Shown here: piece after piece, positions 38,279 through 48,147 of the stretch | Position numbering within the stretch: the first letter of the stretch is position 1 | Layout of the letters: each line of letters begins with the position of its first letter | DNA from: Misgurnus anguillicaudatus | Lineage: Eukaryota > Chordata > Actinopteri > Cypriniformes > Cobitidae | Length of the DNA: 64,000 nucleotides | Assembly (NCBI RefSeq): GCF_027580225.2 | Contig: NC_073358.2 | Coordinates: 31,212,501-31,276,500, forward strand | Direction: 5' to 3' | Program-made: the position numbers and the translations under genes | Notes under the pieces: model-generated | The model's database searches: none | The model's input: only the letters and a program-made list of their open reading frames with translations | What the model was told of the DNA's origin: nothing

Positions 38279-38882
38279 TCGTGATGTTTGTCACTATAGT
38301 CGTTGCTTTCAATCTATATGTGTGCAGTGTCCTTGAAACAAACATGCACACATGCTGTACACATCAACGCATACTGTATGTGCTTTACTCTATGCAATAC
38401 AACCCAATGGAAAATATGCCGCCATTCTGTGATTTGCATGGACTAACCTCATAACGTAAGGTGTTTGCATACAGAGCTATTAAAACTTTGCGATGACGAA
38501 TCAGCTGTAAGTCACAGTCACCAGTTGTGACTTTATTAAAAGGCATGCAAGCTTGATTCTTTCTATTGTAAGTAAGCTTTGTAATGAGAAGCTGTCTCAA
38601 CAGCATGGTGATGTTGGGTAGAGTTACACGACGCTTCATAGGCAGCTGTGTAAATGCCTGAAAATGTATGTTGACAGCAGAACTAACAGACATGGGAGGA
38701 AATTTGGCTAATTGAAAAATGGAGTGCTGCATTGGGTCCACAAAGGCAAATTAAAGGAATATTCCACTGAAGTGTGTATGAAAAAGAGCAGGAACAAGTT
38801 ATACGCTTTGAATTTTTTATTATATTATTTCTATCCTAAAACTGTCTGACCTGCTGCTTTTTACTCAGATACATAGCCTACA

Positions 38883-38928
38883 CAAACACACACACACAAA
38901 GAGAGAGAGAGAGAGAGAGAGAGAGAAT
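38883..38928. repeat. CA/GA compound microsatellite
   Basis: A short CACACA run changes into about 30 bp of GA repeats, just left of the CpG-rich spot at 38960. Confidence 0.9.
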
Positions 38929-38959
38929 GTCAATGAGGCAATGCGGTTAACAAGCCTAT

Positions 38960-39237
38960 ACTGTCACGAGCAGCGCGCGCGGCCGTGAGGGGACTCCGAG
39001 TCCGCAAGAATCTGCTTCTCAAATGTTGAGTTCTGCTCGAGGTGTGTCCATAAGAAACTCGCCACCGCGTCCATCAGGTGTATTGAGGCTGCATTGACTG
39101 ATACCCAGAAACCAATGAAGCGAAACAGCAACATGCACACATATAGAGACGATGGTGGTTATTAATCCTCCCTGTGAAAGACAAGAATAGGAAAGCGGAG
39201 AACTGCGGGACTGAATCGTATAACATCGCGTGAGGTC
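38960..39237 (+). promoter_or_regulatory. CpG-rich candidate alternative promoter
   Basis: The sequence CAGCGCGCGCGGCCGTGAGG and further CpGs (ACTCGCCACCGCGTCC) stand out from the AT-rich intron. They precede the in-phase candidate exon at 39238-39287. The minus-strand open frame 39019-39303 has no domain. Confidence 0.45.
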
Positions 39238-39287
39238 ATGAGCTGTGCAGAGTCTGCCACCAACAAACTGTTGACTTTCAACCAACG
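39238..39287 (+). CDS. candidate alternative first coding exon in intron 1
   Basis: An ATG with G at -3 opens 16 codons plus two bases, MSCAESATNKLLTFNQ, followed by donor CG|GTAAAT. The split phase equals that of the 23601 exon. It would join to the 45413 exon to give ...FNQRSASEDLG, with Arg completing the split codon. It lies 3' of a CpG-rich spot (38965-39010) in otherwise AT-rich intron. Coding status is inferred from phase, start context and the local CpG content. Confidence 0.5.
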
Positions 39288-40399
39288 GTAAATCCTCATA
39301 CAATACTTGGATAAATACATGAAATTGCAGTGCAGGTAGTTAGTGTTTATGTATATTATGCATGCCTAAAACATTTAGATCAGGTGCTGAAATGTGAGAT
39401 GTAACAGTCATTGCAGCAATTTAATAACGGGTCGCATCACATCCCTTTCAAATGTGCAACAAGCTGCATCCTCCCAAGAGATCAATAGTCACAGGTTAGG
39501 TCAATAGATCGCTTGTACTGACAATTAAGGCATTTATTGGTCCAGAAATGTTTTTATTTACATGTTTCTTACGTGTTATTGTCTCGTTTAAAAGCTTCAG
39601 AGTATGTGATGCTGCCTGTATTCATATTTGTACTGACGTTTTGTTGCACGCATTTGCAGCTCGAGTATGTAGATAAAATTCATCATGTTTGCTATAGTTT
39701 GTTTGTATTATGTTTTATCATGCTGAGACACAAGATGTTGTTGACTTTTGTACTATACAATAGTCTGCGGAACAAACGGAAAATCGGTAAATTATTCATG
39801 CAGCTCTAGGTTCACCGTAGACTGGACACACACGACTACACTTAGCGTAAATATAGATTAAAATAACAAAGAAAGTTAAATGACCTACATATTGAGTCGG
39901 CGTTGATTGTCAGTTTATGATGTAACGATGTTATGTCATGTTAAAGAAATCTGACAGTGAAGCAGACGCATAGCAGGTGCTTTTCTTATTTACACTGCAG
40001 CGGATCTGAGGGGACGCACTGTGTCGCTTTGCGTTTATTTACACCCCACGATAATGAATGAGACCACACAATGGCACATCAACCTGTTGATGCGGTACAA
40101 CTAATGCAAGAAAATCGCATAGGCATTCATGTTGTTTCATTTTCACTTCTGCAGTGTGCAGTTTTTATTTTAATGATTACCAAAACAACATTTATGCACT
40201 AGCATTTAAAAGTTTAGGGCCATCTAAATGTTTATCTTTCATCTGAAGGGGTATGCCTAAATATTTGAAAATAATTGGACAACGTATTTATACAATTATT
40301 TTTAAATGTTTTAAAATGCATGACTTTGACTGTATAATGAAGAAAAAGCAGCCAAAGACCAGCATTCCTTACAAATTCTTGACAAAGGGAGGTATCCTT

Positions 40400-40648
40400 A
40401 AAGATCCCTTACAAAAATTAACCATGGTTTTATTGTAGTAAAAGTGTAGTAACCATGGTTTTTTGGTCAATTGATTACTTTGAGCAAAACCATGGTTTTA
40501 CTACACCAACCATGGTTTAACTATGGTTTTTGAAAACCATGGTTGTCAAAACCATGGTTATTTTGTGGTAACCATGGTTTTACTTCAGTAACCATGTTTT
40601 TTTGGTCTTAACTGTAGTAAAACCATGGTTAATTTTCGTAAGGGATGC
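40400..40648. mobile_element. MITE built from repeated ACCATGGT palindromes
   Basis: The ends (CCCTTACAAAAATTAACCAT and the complement of GGTTAATTTTCGTAAGGG) are inverted copies. Between and including them the 8-bp palindrome ACCATGGT occurs eight times, plus two near-matches, often flanked by TTTTACTACA-type sequence. Confidence 0.75.
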
Positions 40649-41482
40649 TTAAATATAACAGTTTTATTTAGTTGGAATTTTCTTTAGTTACAACACAATT
40701 CCCATAGTTATATTTATTTCTATAATTTCGAGTTAACTTATAATTTACAATATGTAATAACATTAATAAAGTGAAAGTATGCCTTAAAGACACCTACTGA
40801 ATTATGTGCACTGTCCTTTAAAAGTACCAGAAAGTCTTTGGTGATCTGCAAACATTTATTTATCTGTAATTCAGTCTAGTCCCTGCAAGTGTACAATCTG
40901 CAGTTTAAATCCTTGTAAATGTTAAAAAAGGTATTTCTTAGTCCTTTATTCCCTCTCTCACTTTCTCATACCATATTCTTATGTGTTATCACTGATACCA
41001 TCTGTTAATACTCTTTTTCGCACTTATTCTCAGAGGAAAATTCTGGATCTCTTGCTTGATACACTTAATGTTGGATTAATCGTCTAAATACGTATGAATA
41101 ATGCTATTGGTTTTTTTTAATACAGCACTGTTGTGACATAATGGAAAAAGTTGGAGCTCCAAAGAATATTTTGCTCTTTAATAATTGCAGTGTCAGATTT
41201 TTGGCGAACTTTAGTTTAGTAGTTTTTGCTTGTGTCTAGGCAAGTGATCCAACCCAGTATCAGGAAATTACGTACCTATAGTCACGTAATTTTGTGAGTC
41301 TTTTCTGTGACACTGACAAGTTTTGGTTACTCAACTGTTTTGCCCTTATTGTATATATGCGGTACTGTAACTGCCCCATTACAGTACCATAACTGTACAT
41401 GTTTTTTATAGTATGATGCCTTTACAGCAGTTCCATTTGACTGTATAATACCCTTACTGTAACCTAGTTTTTAAAAAATTGA

Positions 41483-41545
41483 AGGGGAATCGAACCCAGG
41501 TCGCCCGTGTTGTACATCCATAAAACTACCACAGTGCCAAAGAGG
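41483..41545 (-). repeat. tRNA-like sequence, probably a repeat
   Basis: On the minus strand GGCACTGTGGTAGTTTTATG resembles an A-box region and GGGTTCGATTCCCC is a good B-box, with spacing like a tRNA. No acceptor stem or anticodon arm can be folded with confidence, and it sits in repeat-rich text, so it is treated as tRNA-derived repeat rather than a gene. Confidence 0.4.
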
Positions 41546-41948
41546 TCAAGCATTTATCCATAATCCCTTTCTTGTTTCTATCTACAATTATCAATAAATT
41601 ATTTACACTGCTGAAAAACAATTCACATTTTTAAATTTGCTTCACTGCTAAAAGCATAACAAATAAAATGTATTTCATTTCATAGATATATTTTATTTTT
41701 CCATTTTATATGCTTTTATAACACTGTTTTATTCAACTAAAGTAGCACTACTGCTGTTGTTTTACAGCAGTCTACTGCAAATTCAAAACACACAGTAAAT
41801 CACTGTAAATTAAATGTTAATACCCATAATGCAATGAATATTACAGTAATGAACTGGAAAAGAAAATGATGGTATTTTACTGGCCATTTTGTGGTAAGTA
41901 ACTGTAGAAATTACAGTTAAGTCTAACAGTGTATTTTCATACCATTGT

Positions 41949-43115
41949 TGTCACGACACAGAAGGGTTGTAAGGACAGGACGCAAACGCAAGGTTCAAAA
42001 TAAATAACATTTAATAATAAAAACACGAGGGCAGACATGGTGAAGGCAGGAACACGGGAACATTAACACAGGAACAGACAGGGTATCAATGACAATGATC
42101 CAGCAGTGAGCAAACAGAAGACAGAGGTATATATACACAGACTAAATGACAAACAGGTGTGATGAGGCAGGTAATTAATCAATGAATGTCCAGGTGATAA
42201 CAATCGGAACAGAGACAAGACATGACACGGATTAACCGTGACATTACCCTCCCCTCTACGAGTGGCTACCAGACACTCACATAAAACACAACAAAAACAA
42301 AGTCTGGTAGCGAGAGTCCAAGGGAGGGATGGAGGGCTTGGGGACCCTGGCGAAGCCGGCAGCCGCCGGGAAGAGACCAACAGGACGGTTGGCCGGACTG
42401 CGCCAGGAGAACTGGAGCGATCGCTCCGAGAACCGAGGCAGACGAATTACCCCCCTCCTGGGAATCGTCGACGATCAGATGCCCCCGGAAATCATCTCCC
42501 ATCCCCTCGCGGAAACGGAGACCCTCGGTAGCCACCCCGGGGAAATGATCGGGCGTGGTCCGGATCTCCCTGCGAGCAGGATGGTGGTCCTCCGAGGGAC
42601 CGTCGACGACGACTCAACCGTTGGGGGACCGCCTGGGCCGATCCTCCTCCCGCAGGAGCGAGCGATCGCTCACGGTGGTCCCCAAGAGACATCGGGGCTG
42701 ATGGGGAATGAACCCCGATGTCACTACTCCCCCTCGACGAAACTCCTGGGGGAGCTAGCCGCCCTCCGTGAACCTGCTGCGTCCAGTTTGGCTGGATCAT
42801 TCTGTCACGATCATTCTGTTCAATGCCACATAGAAGGGTTGTAAGGACAGGACGCAAACGCAAGGTTCAAAATAAATAACATTTAATAATAAAAACACGA
42901 GGGCAGACATGGTGAAGGCAGGAACACAGGAACATTAACACAGGAACAGACAGGGTATCAATGACAATGATCCAGCAGTGAGCAAACAGAAGACAGAGGT
43001 ATATATACACAGACTAAATGACAAACAGGTGTGATGAGGCAGGTAATTAATCAATAAATGTCCAGGTGATAACAATCGGAACAGAGACAAGAAATGACAC
43101 GGATTAACCGTGACA
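41949..43115 (-). mobile_element. mini LTR retrotransposon (non-autonomous, gypsy-like)
   Basis: Two direct repeats, 41949-42243 and 42803-43115, begin TGTCACGA and end TGACA, with a perfect 5-bp target duplication ATTGT on both sides (41944-41948, 43116-43120). On the minus strand the purine tract AGAGGGGAGGG precedes the downstream LTR. The LTR has a TATATATAC box-like motif. The 559-bp CpG-rich interior has no gag or pol domain, so it depends on enzymes encoded elsewhere. The 171- and 123-residue frames inside it are unassigned. Confidence 0.85.
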
Positions 43116-43255
43116 ATTGTCCCTTCGGTTTAGGGATAGAGTTACATAAAATGACATCCTTACCCAAACCCAACTCTAACCCTAGTGCCAGGCGACAATT
43201 GTTTAAAAATCATAAAATATAAAAAATAAATTATGAAAAAAGTATAAACCAATCC

Positions 43256-43539
43256 TTAAAGCAACACTATGTAGTTTCCATGTAAAAATGACTTACAGCT
43301 CCCCCATGTGGTTGAAAAGCGCAACAGTGCCTGGTATCAGACACTCTTCTGCAGTCAGGGGGAGGGGCGGGGCTATGTTTCCTATCCTCCACCGCCACTT
43401 TCAGAGTGTGCTTGTAGCAGCTAGGAGGCTGCTCAGGTTGCAGCAACAGTACAATTTGTCCAGTTAAAAGTTGTTCTATCACTGAAATAATTTTAGAGAC
43501 ATTATTTAAAGGTAAAAAAACTACATAGTGTTGCTTTAA
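43256..43539. mobile_element. TTAA-flanked MITE, 'TTAAAGCAACACTATGTAG' family
   Basis: The ends are inverted copies of TTAAAGCAACACTATGTAGT with TTAA at both borders. The 284-bp body is non-coding. It is inserted in the palindromic element 41275-43722. Confidence 0.8.
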
Positions 43540-44864
43540 TGTGATCCTAACGTAAACACCAAATCTAACCCTAAAACGAAGCGTCAATGGTTTGAAAATA
43601 GGACAAAACAGTTGAGTAACAAATACGTGGCAGTGACACGTAAACAGATACGTGACACGCAAAAAGGCAAAAAAACATGTCAGTGTCACGAAAAACACTC
43701 ACAAAATTACGTGACTATAGGGATGTGTAGTGTAAAAATGTCAAAAGAATCTAGCATTGCTTATTTGTAAACCTGAAATCTTTGGAAGATCATTAGCAGT
43801 AAATTTTTATAACAAATTCATAACCGAAGTGATTACTGTGAACAAATTGATCATATTTGGTTTTGCAGTGCCATTAGTGAATAATGCCCACATAATGAAG
43901 CCATGCTGCTGCAGTCATCATTATCATAATCACAAACACAGCCGTCTGCGGGTGCACCACCACTATTGTCAAAACAGTATGTCTTGATAATATTTGCCAA
44001 TATTTGTAATGTGTTTGTGTCATACAAAATTTGCTGCAAACATCCTATGATGTTTACCAACATAACTGAATGGCATCTTTTAAATGATCTATTCAACATT
44101 ACAACGTTTTATTGTTGACATAAGGCTGTTATGTTCTCAGCTAAATGTTTCTGAATTAAGCAGAGCAGCTTTCCTCCAGTCCATGTTTCAGTAAATCATT
44201 AGGCCACTCCTCTAATTCATTTTCCCATATTTGTCCAGATTTGACCCAACTATCGCTTGAAAGAAACCAGCATTTTATAGAATGCATGTTAAATACATTC
44301 TCCTGAATTTTCTTTTTGAAAACATTCATTGTGTTTGCAAGTTTATTTGATTATGAAATGAAACACTTTTTGCCTTTATGGTCTTCTTGTACGTCGTTTT
44401 TTTAATAGTCATGCTGGATTACAGCTGCAATTAAGATGTCACAAGCTTCACATCCCAACAATAACACCCAGACAGTTTATGTGCAACATCTGTGGCCAAC
44501 CCTGTGCCTCAAGAATTGGGCCTTGTTCACATAGCAGGACACACCATGCAACAACATTGAAAATGACATCTGTGACAAGATCTGTCGTGTTGACAGCTTG
44601 GACAAATATAGATTGTAAACTCTCAATGTCAGTGGTGTGTGGAGCTTCTAGTTTTAGAAACACTGGTTTCTGGTATTTTTGTTCATGTTTACATATTTCC
44701 GTTTTTAAACAGGATGTTTCAGCAGAACATCTTTTCATTTATTTCAAATAACCAGTGATCCTGAGTTTACATTACAGCCATTAATATGATTTGCTATTTG
44801 CTATATTAGTTGTCAGAAGTAGGTTGTAAAAGAGGGAGAGACATTCTCAAAGTTGTCACTGCGA

Positions 44865-44995
44865 TGGTACCAAGGTCATAATATATGTGGATTTTGGTAC
44901 AGATAAGTAAATTTAAAGTACCAGTATGTACTTCAAATTTACCAATATGTATGGGTACAAAAGTGTACTTTTTGAACAGGTACAGTCAGTGGCCA
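44865..44995. repeat. GGTAC-rich repeat fragment
   Basis: The motifs GATGGTACCAAGGT, AAGTACCAGTATGTAC and GGGTACAAAAGTGTAC match the style of the repeat at 16085-17060. Confidence 0.45.
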
Positions 44996-45412
44996 TGGGT
45001 GGGACTTTATCAGTGTGATGTCACTTTAACAAGAGAATAAGAACTAACGAGTCTAATGAGACTGCTTTGGTTCAATGGGAACTAAAAAGAAGGAGTGGGT
45101 GGATTTATTTCATTGTAGAGTGGTTGTGTTTACACACTGCCAAAACACATTCATGTCCAAACATCTTGTAAAATTGGCGTTTGCATAATAGGTGCCCTTT
45201 AACAGTTTCTAAATGTTTAGCATTTATGTGCATGCTCTGTTAGTTTCCACATCATCCACATCACATGTAAACCACATTTATCATGTCTTTGAGCTGTGAG
45301 AAGCTCTGAGCAAATTCTTTTCTGCAGAGTTCAAAGTTTCCATCACATGAATTATTATGGGAAGGTAACCTTTAGGAAATCAATATAAATGGTTATATGC
45401 TCTTTGTTTCAG

Positions 45413-45482
45413 CTCAGCTTCAGAGGATCTTGGATGCAGAAGAGGAGAGTTTAGCAGAAAACACTATGGATCAGTTGAACTG
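45413..45482 (+). CDS. second coding exon of the same plus-strand gene
   Basis: The acceptor TGCTCTTTGTTTCAG is followed by 70 bp ending CTG|GTGAGG. Joined to the 23601-23701 exon it completes a Ser codon and reads SASEDLGCRRGEFSRKHYG, then SVEL, ending in phase 0 after 57 codons in total. Ser/Asp/Glu-rich sequence with an RRGEFS phospho-type site suggests a disordered regulatory N-terminus (inference). No later exon was found in the remaining 18.5 kb, so another long intron follows. Confidence 0.75.
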
Positions 45483-45593
45483 GTGAGGACATTGTTTTCT
45501 TTTTATCCATTGATATAAACGGGTTAGATCCAGTCCTTGATTCTGGTCAGTAGCTGTGTTTTATTTACAGTTATGACCACGGAAGTGTAAAAA

Positions 45594-45913
45594 GGGTCCA
45601 TTATGTAGCTGTGTCCCTGTCCCAATTCAAGGGCTGCAACCTTCTAAGGACGCGACCTCAAAAGGCAAGCACTGAGTCTTTGAAGGTGGCAGCCTCAGAA
45701 GTCTGTGAAGAGAACTGAAATGAGACAGTCTAGCCTTTGGAGGACCCATAATTTGTGTCACCTGCTGCAAGCACCCACCGCGCCTGTCAGCGGGACACAG
45801 ACTGACTTATTAAAATAAATATGGAACCCGGAAAATATTAATTTATTTAAGAAAATTTGACACATTGATGTAGATTGAACTATTCAATGGTATATCAAAT
45901 TAATTAACCTTAA
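45594..45913. repeat. partial MITE and unclassified intronic sequence
   Basis: The segment from 45610 (TGTCCCTGTCCCAATTCAAG, GGGCTGCAACCTTC) resembles one end of the cut-and-paste family with TGTnTCnCAAT termini. No matching right end was found. Confidence 0.35.
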
Positions 45914-46500
45914 GGCTGGTTCAGACGGGACGAATTTAAAATCGTCTGCCGATTTTCCAAACCTGAGAGACCCCACACACGGCGATAAAACATCATGGGT
46001 CTAACAGTTTTCGTCGTACAGTGAGTGGTGCACAGCCACGTGGCAAAATCAACAAATCTCACACGAACCGATTTGACTTTCGAGCATTCCCAGGTCAGAC
46101 AGGAAATCTCGCAAAATCTCTCGAGATCAAACGTGATTTCAGAGTAAACAATCGTTTACGTTATCGTCATGCTAGCGATGGGTAGTGTAGATAAACATTA
46201 CCTCGTATCTCAAGTGCAGCAGCAATTTTTGCCCAATTCTTCTCCTTGTCATTTCGGTTATGATATTCTTTACACGAAACGTTGTACAAACATTCACAGT
46301 GTTGCCACAGGTCGACGAGTTGGTCCTCCATCTCCGACATCCACCGTACTTTCTGCTGCGCCATGCCGCCGTATGTTTTGATTTCGTTTCCCGGTACTTC
46401 CTCGCTGCCGCGTCACCTTGCTTTCTGATTGGCTACACGTCACAGTCCACAGGCTGCGTGTTCGTTTGTTCCGGGGAGACACCACACACAAGAAGAAATT
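45914..46500 (-). mobile_element. PIF/Harbinger-type element fragment with a MADF/SANT-like exon
   Basis: The left end TAA|GGCTGGTTCAGACGGGACGA is a Harbinger-style terminus. The right terminus is missing, the sequence passing into the palindromic element near 46500. The interior carries the minus-strand exon described at 46204-46364. Confidence 0.55.
46204..46364 (-). CDS. MADF/SANT-like first exon, transposon-derived
   Basis: The ATG at 46364 opens 53 codons, starting MAQQKVRWMSEMEDQLVDLW and containing CLYNVSCKEYHNRNDKEKNW then AKIAAALEIR, ending at donor GAG|GTAATG. The pattern of a leading Trp-x-x-E, LVDLWQ, CLYNV..KEYHNR..K..W..IA..L is that of MADF (Myb/SANT-like) DNA-binding domains. 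PIF/Harbinger elements encode a Myb/SANT-like partner of the transposase. No second exon is present within the element fragment, so it is likely a relic; a host gene exon is the alternative. Confidence 0.65.
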
Positions 46501-48147
46501 TCTTACCATTGTCGCTTCGGTTTAGGGTTAGATTTGGTGCTTGTGTTATATGTCACTTTAAGTATTTGTCACTTTAAGTATTGGTTTATAAAAAAAAAGA
46601 TACAAGACTTATTCTTTTATATTTTCTAAACTTTAACCAATTGTCGCCTGACGTTGGGGTTAGAGTTTGTTTAGGTAAGGATTAGAGCCCGACCGATATG
46701 CATTTTTTGGGGCCGATGCCGATACAGATATTAGAGAGTTAAAAAAGACCGATAACGATATATCGGCCGATATTCATTATGTGCATATTATAGTACAGTA
46801 TATTATACTACTACAGTACTGTACATAGAATACACTATATACATTAACAAAATATACTATATATAAATACTTTTTGCAATGATCACTCTATGATCACACC
46901 ACAAATGTGGTGATCAAACACTTAAAATGACGTGACAAAGACATGTAATATAGGCAGGTGTGTTTTACAAGTTAACAATAAACTTTATTATCCAAAATGA
47001 GTCAGATATAAGTGCACAAAACACTAAATTTGACTTAATATAAATAACATTAAAACACAAACAAAACAAAATACATATAACTTAAACCATTGTCAGTTTT
47101 AACGAGAATAATGTTATATTGGGCTTATTTTAAAAAATGGAAACTTATAAAGTCATTGTTATATTGGGCTTAGCTTTAGAGTAAGTTATGGACTTCACAA
47201 ATTAATTAAAAACTTACCGTTAAGACGACAACGCTTGAATTACTGACAACATACTGATGTAGGCTAATGTTTAATGTACTGCACAACTTTTTTATAACAC
47301 GAACCCACAGTGTTCTGCCGGGACTTTAAACTTTTATAAAACTAAAGCGTCTGCTCTCCGCCTCTTTTATTTAAGAAAGGGTGTAAAGTTGCGCGAGCTT
47401 ATTTAATCAATTGCTTTGAAATGAGCATGTAACAGCAAAAGCAGCTGTACTCCCACAGACTGCGCGTCAGTTTAAGCGCGTCCTTTCTCCGCCTCGCGTC
47501 ATTTCTTCCGCTTGCGTTTGAAACAACTCGCAAGTGGACAAAAAAGACTGATTAAAACCACCAAATGTAAACAGGAATGTGTCTCTCTCGTCCGCTTATA
47601 ATCCAATCGACCAAAGCGCATCTTAATACCAGGTGTAAAATGTATTGAAGAAACCGTGTGACTGCCGCGCCCGCCACCTGAACTGAAAGACTGACTGACT
47701 GAAGTGAAGGGGGTGGGGGATTGGCTGATGTCACTACAGTGAGTGACCTGAGTCGCCATTAGCAACCAATAGGGCGCACTCTGCTGGACAAACAAGTACG
47801 TACATCTTTCAAAAGCATTAATTGTGTTCTGTAAGGAACGTTCATATCGGCTTCATATCTGCGGCTTATACGCCGATACAGATATATCTGCGACATGCTC
47901 ATATCGGCCGATTAAATCTGCAAAACGATAAATCGGTCGGGCTCTAGTAAGGATGTCATTTTATGTAAATCTAACCCTAAACCGAAGCGACAATGGTAAG
48001 AAATTAGGACAAAAAAGTTGAGTAACCAAAACGTGAAAGTGACACAAACAGAAAACGTGACATGCTCACGTTCAAAACCGGCAAAACGTGACATTTTCAC
48101 GTTGGTCCATACTTGAAATAGTCACGTATTTGCGTGATATTGGGTTG
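46500..48147. mobile_element. palindromic 'CACGT' element, copy 2, left-truncated and interrupted by a hAT
   Basis: The part 46504-46682 matches the interior of the copy at 30109 (ACCATTGTCGCTTCGGTTTA, TATGTCACTTTAAGTATTTG). After the hAT it continues to a full right end, TTTTCACGTTGGTCCATACT...GATATTGGGTTG. The left terminal repeat is missing. Confidence 0.7.
46683..47946. mobile_element. non-autonomous hAT 'TAGAGCCCGACCGAT', copy 2
   Basis: This 1,264-bp element is nearly identical to 31911-33190, lacking mainly a short repeated stretch near its left end (GTACAGTACACATATACTAC in copy 1). The 8-bp duplication GTAAGGAT lies at 46675-46682 and 47947-47954. High similarity between copies implies recent activity. 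Confidence 0.9.

Larger units (their letters stand above)
41275..43722. mobile_element. diverged palindromic 'CACGT' element carrying three later insertions
   Basis: The ends CCTATAGTCACGTAATTTTG and its complement start an inverted repeat continuing into GTGACACTGACA. Inner pieces (AGGGATAGAGTTACATAAAA, CTAACCCTAAAACGAAGCG, GGACAAAACAGTTGAGTAAC) match the interiors of the copies at 30109 and 46500. It contains a tRNA-like/TACTGTAA repeat zone (41341-41940), the LTR element 41949-43115 and the MITE 43256-43539. Confidence 0.6.
23702..45412 (+). other. intron 1 (21.7 kb) of the plus-strand gene
   Basis: The intron runs from GTGAGT to TTTCAG. It is filled by the mobile elements listed separately. 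Stretches without recognised features include 24419-24950, 27031-29168, 31051-31580, 33380-38220 (except a repeat motif at 37190-37220 and an isolated TAGGGCTGTA-type sequence near 35365) and 43723-44860. No conserved non-coding element can be identified without comparison to another species. Confidence 0.6.

Noticed and set aside
39019..39303. 94-residue minus frame in the CpG-rich intronic spot
   Set aside because: No domain or splice support; the plus-strand exon candidate with matching phase is the better reading of this region.
40400..40648. CRISPR-like regular repeat array
   Set aside because: The ACCATGGT units are short palindromes in a MITE of a vertebrate genome; spacing is irregular and there are no cas genes.
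41483..41545. second tRNA-like sequence
   Set aside because: Good B-box but no acceptor stem; embedded in repeat sequence.
42329..42863. 171-residue plus and 123-residue minus open frames
   Set aside because: They lie in the CpG-rich, stop-poor interior of the mini LTR element and overlap one another on opposite strands; no gag, protease or polymerase motif is visible.
43267..43698. 143-residue minus-strand frame
   Set aside because: It spans the TTAA MITE and the arm of the palindromic element; no continuous homology is plausible.
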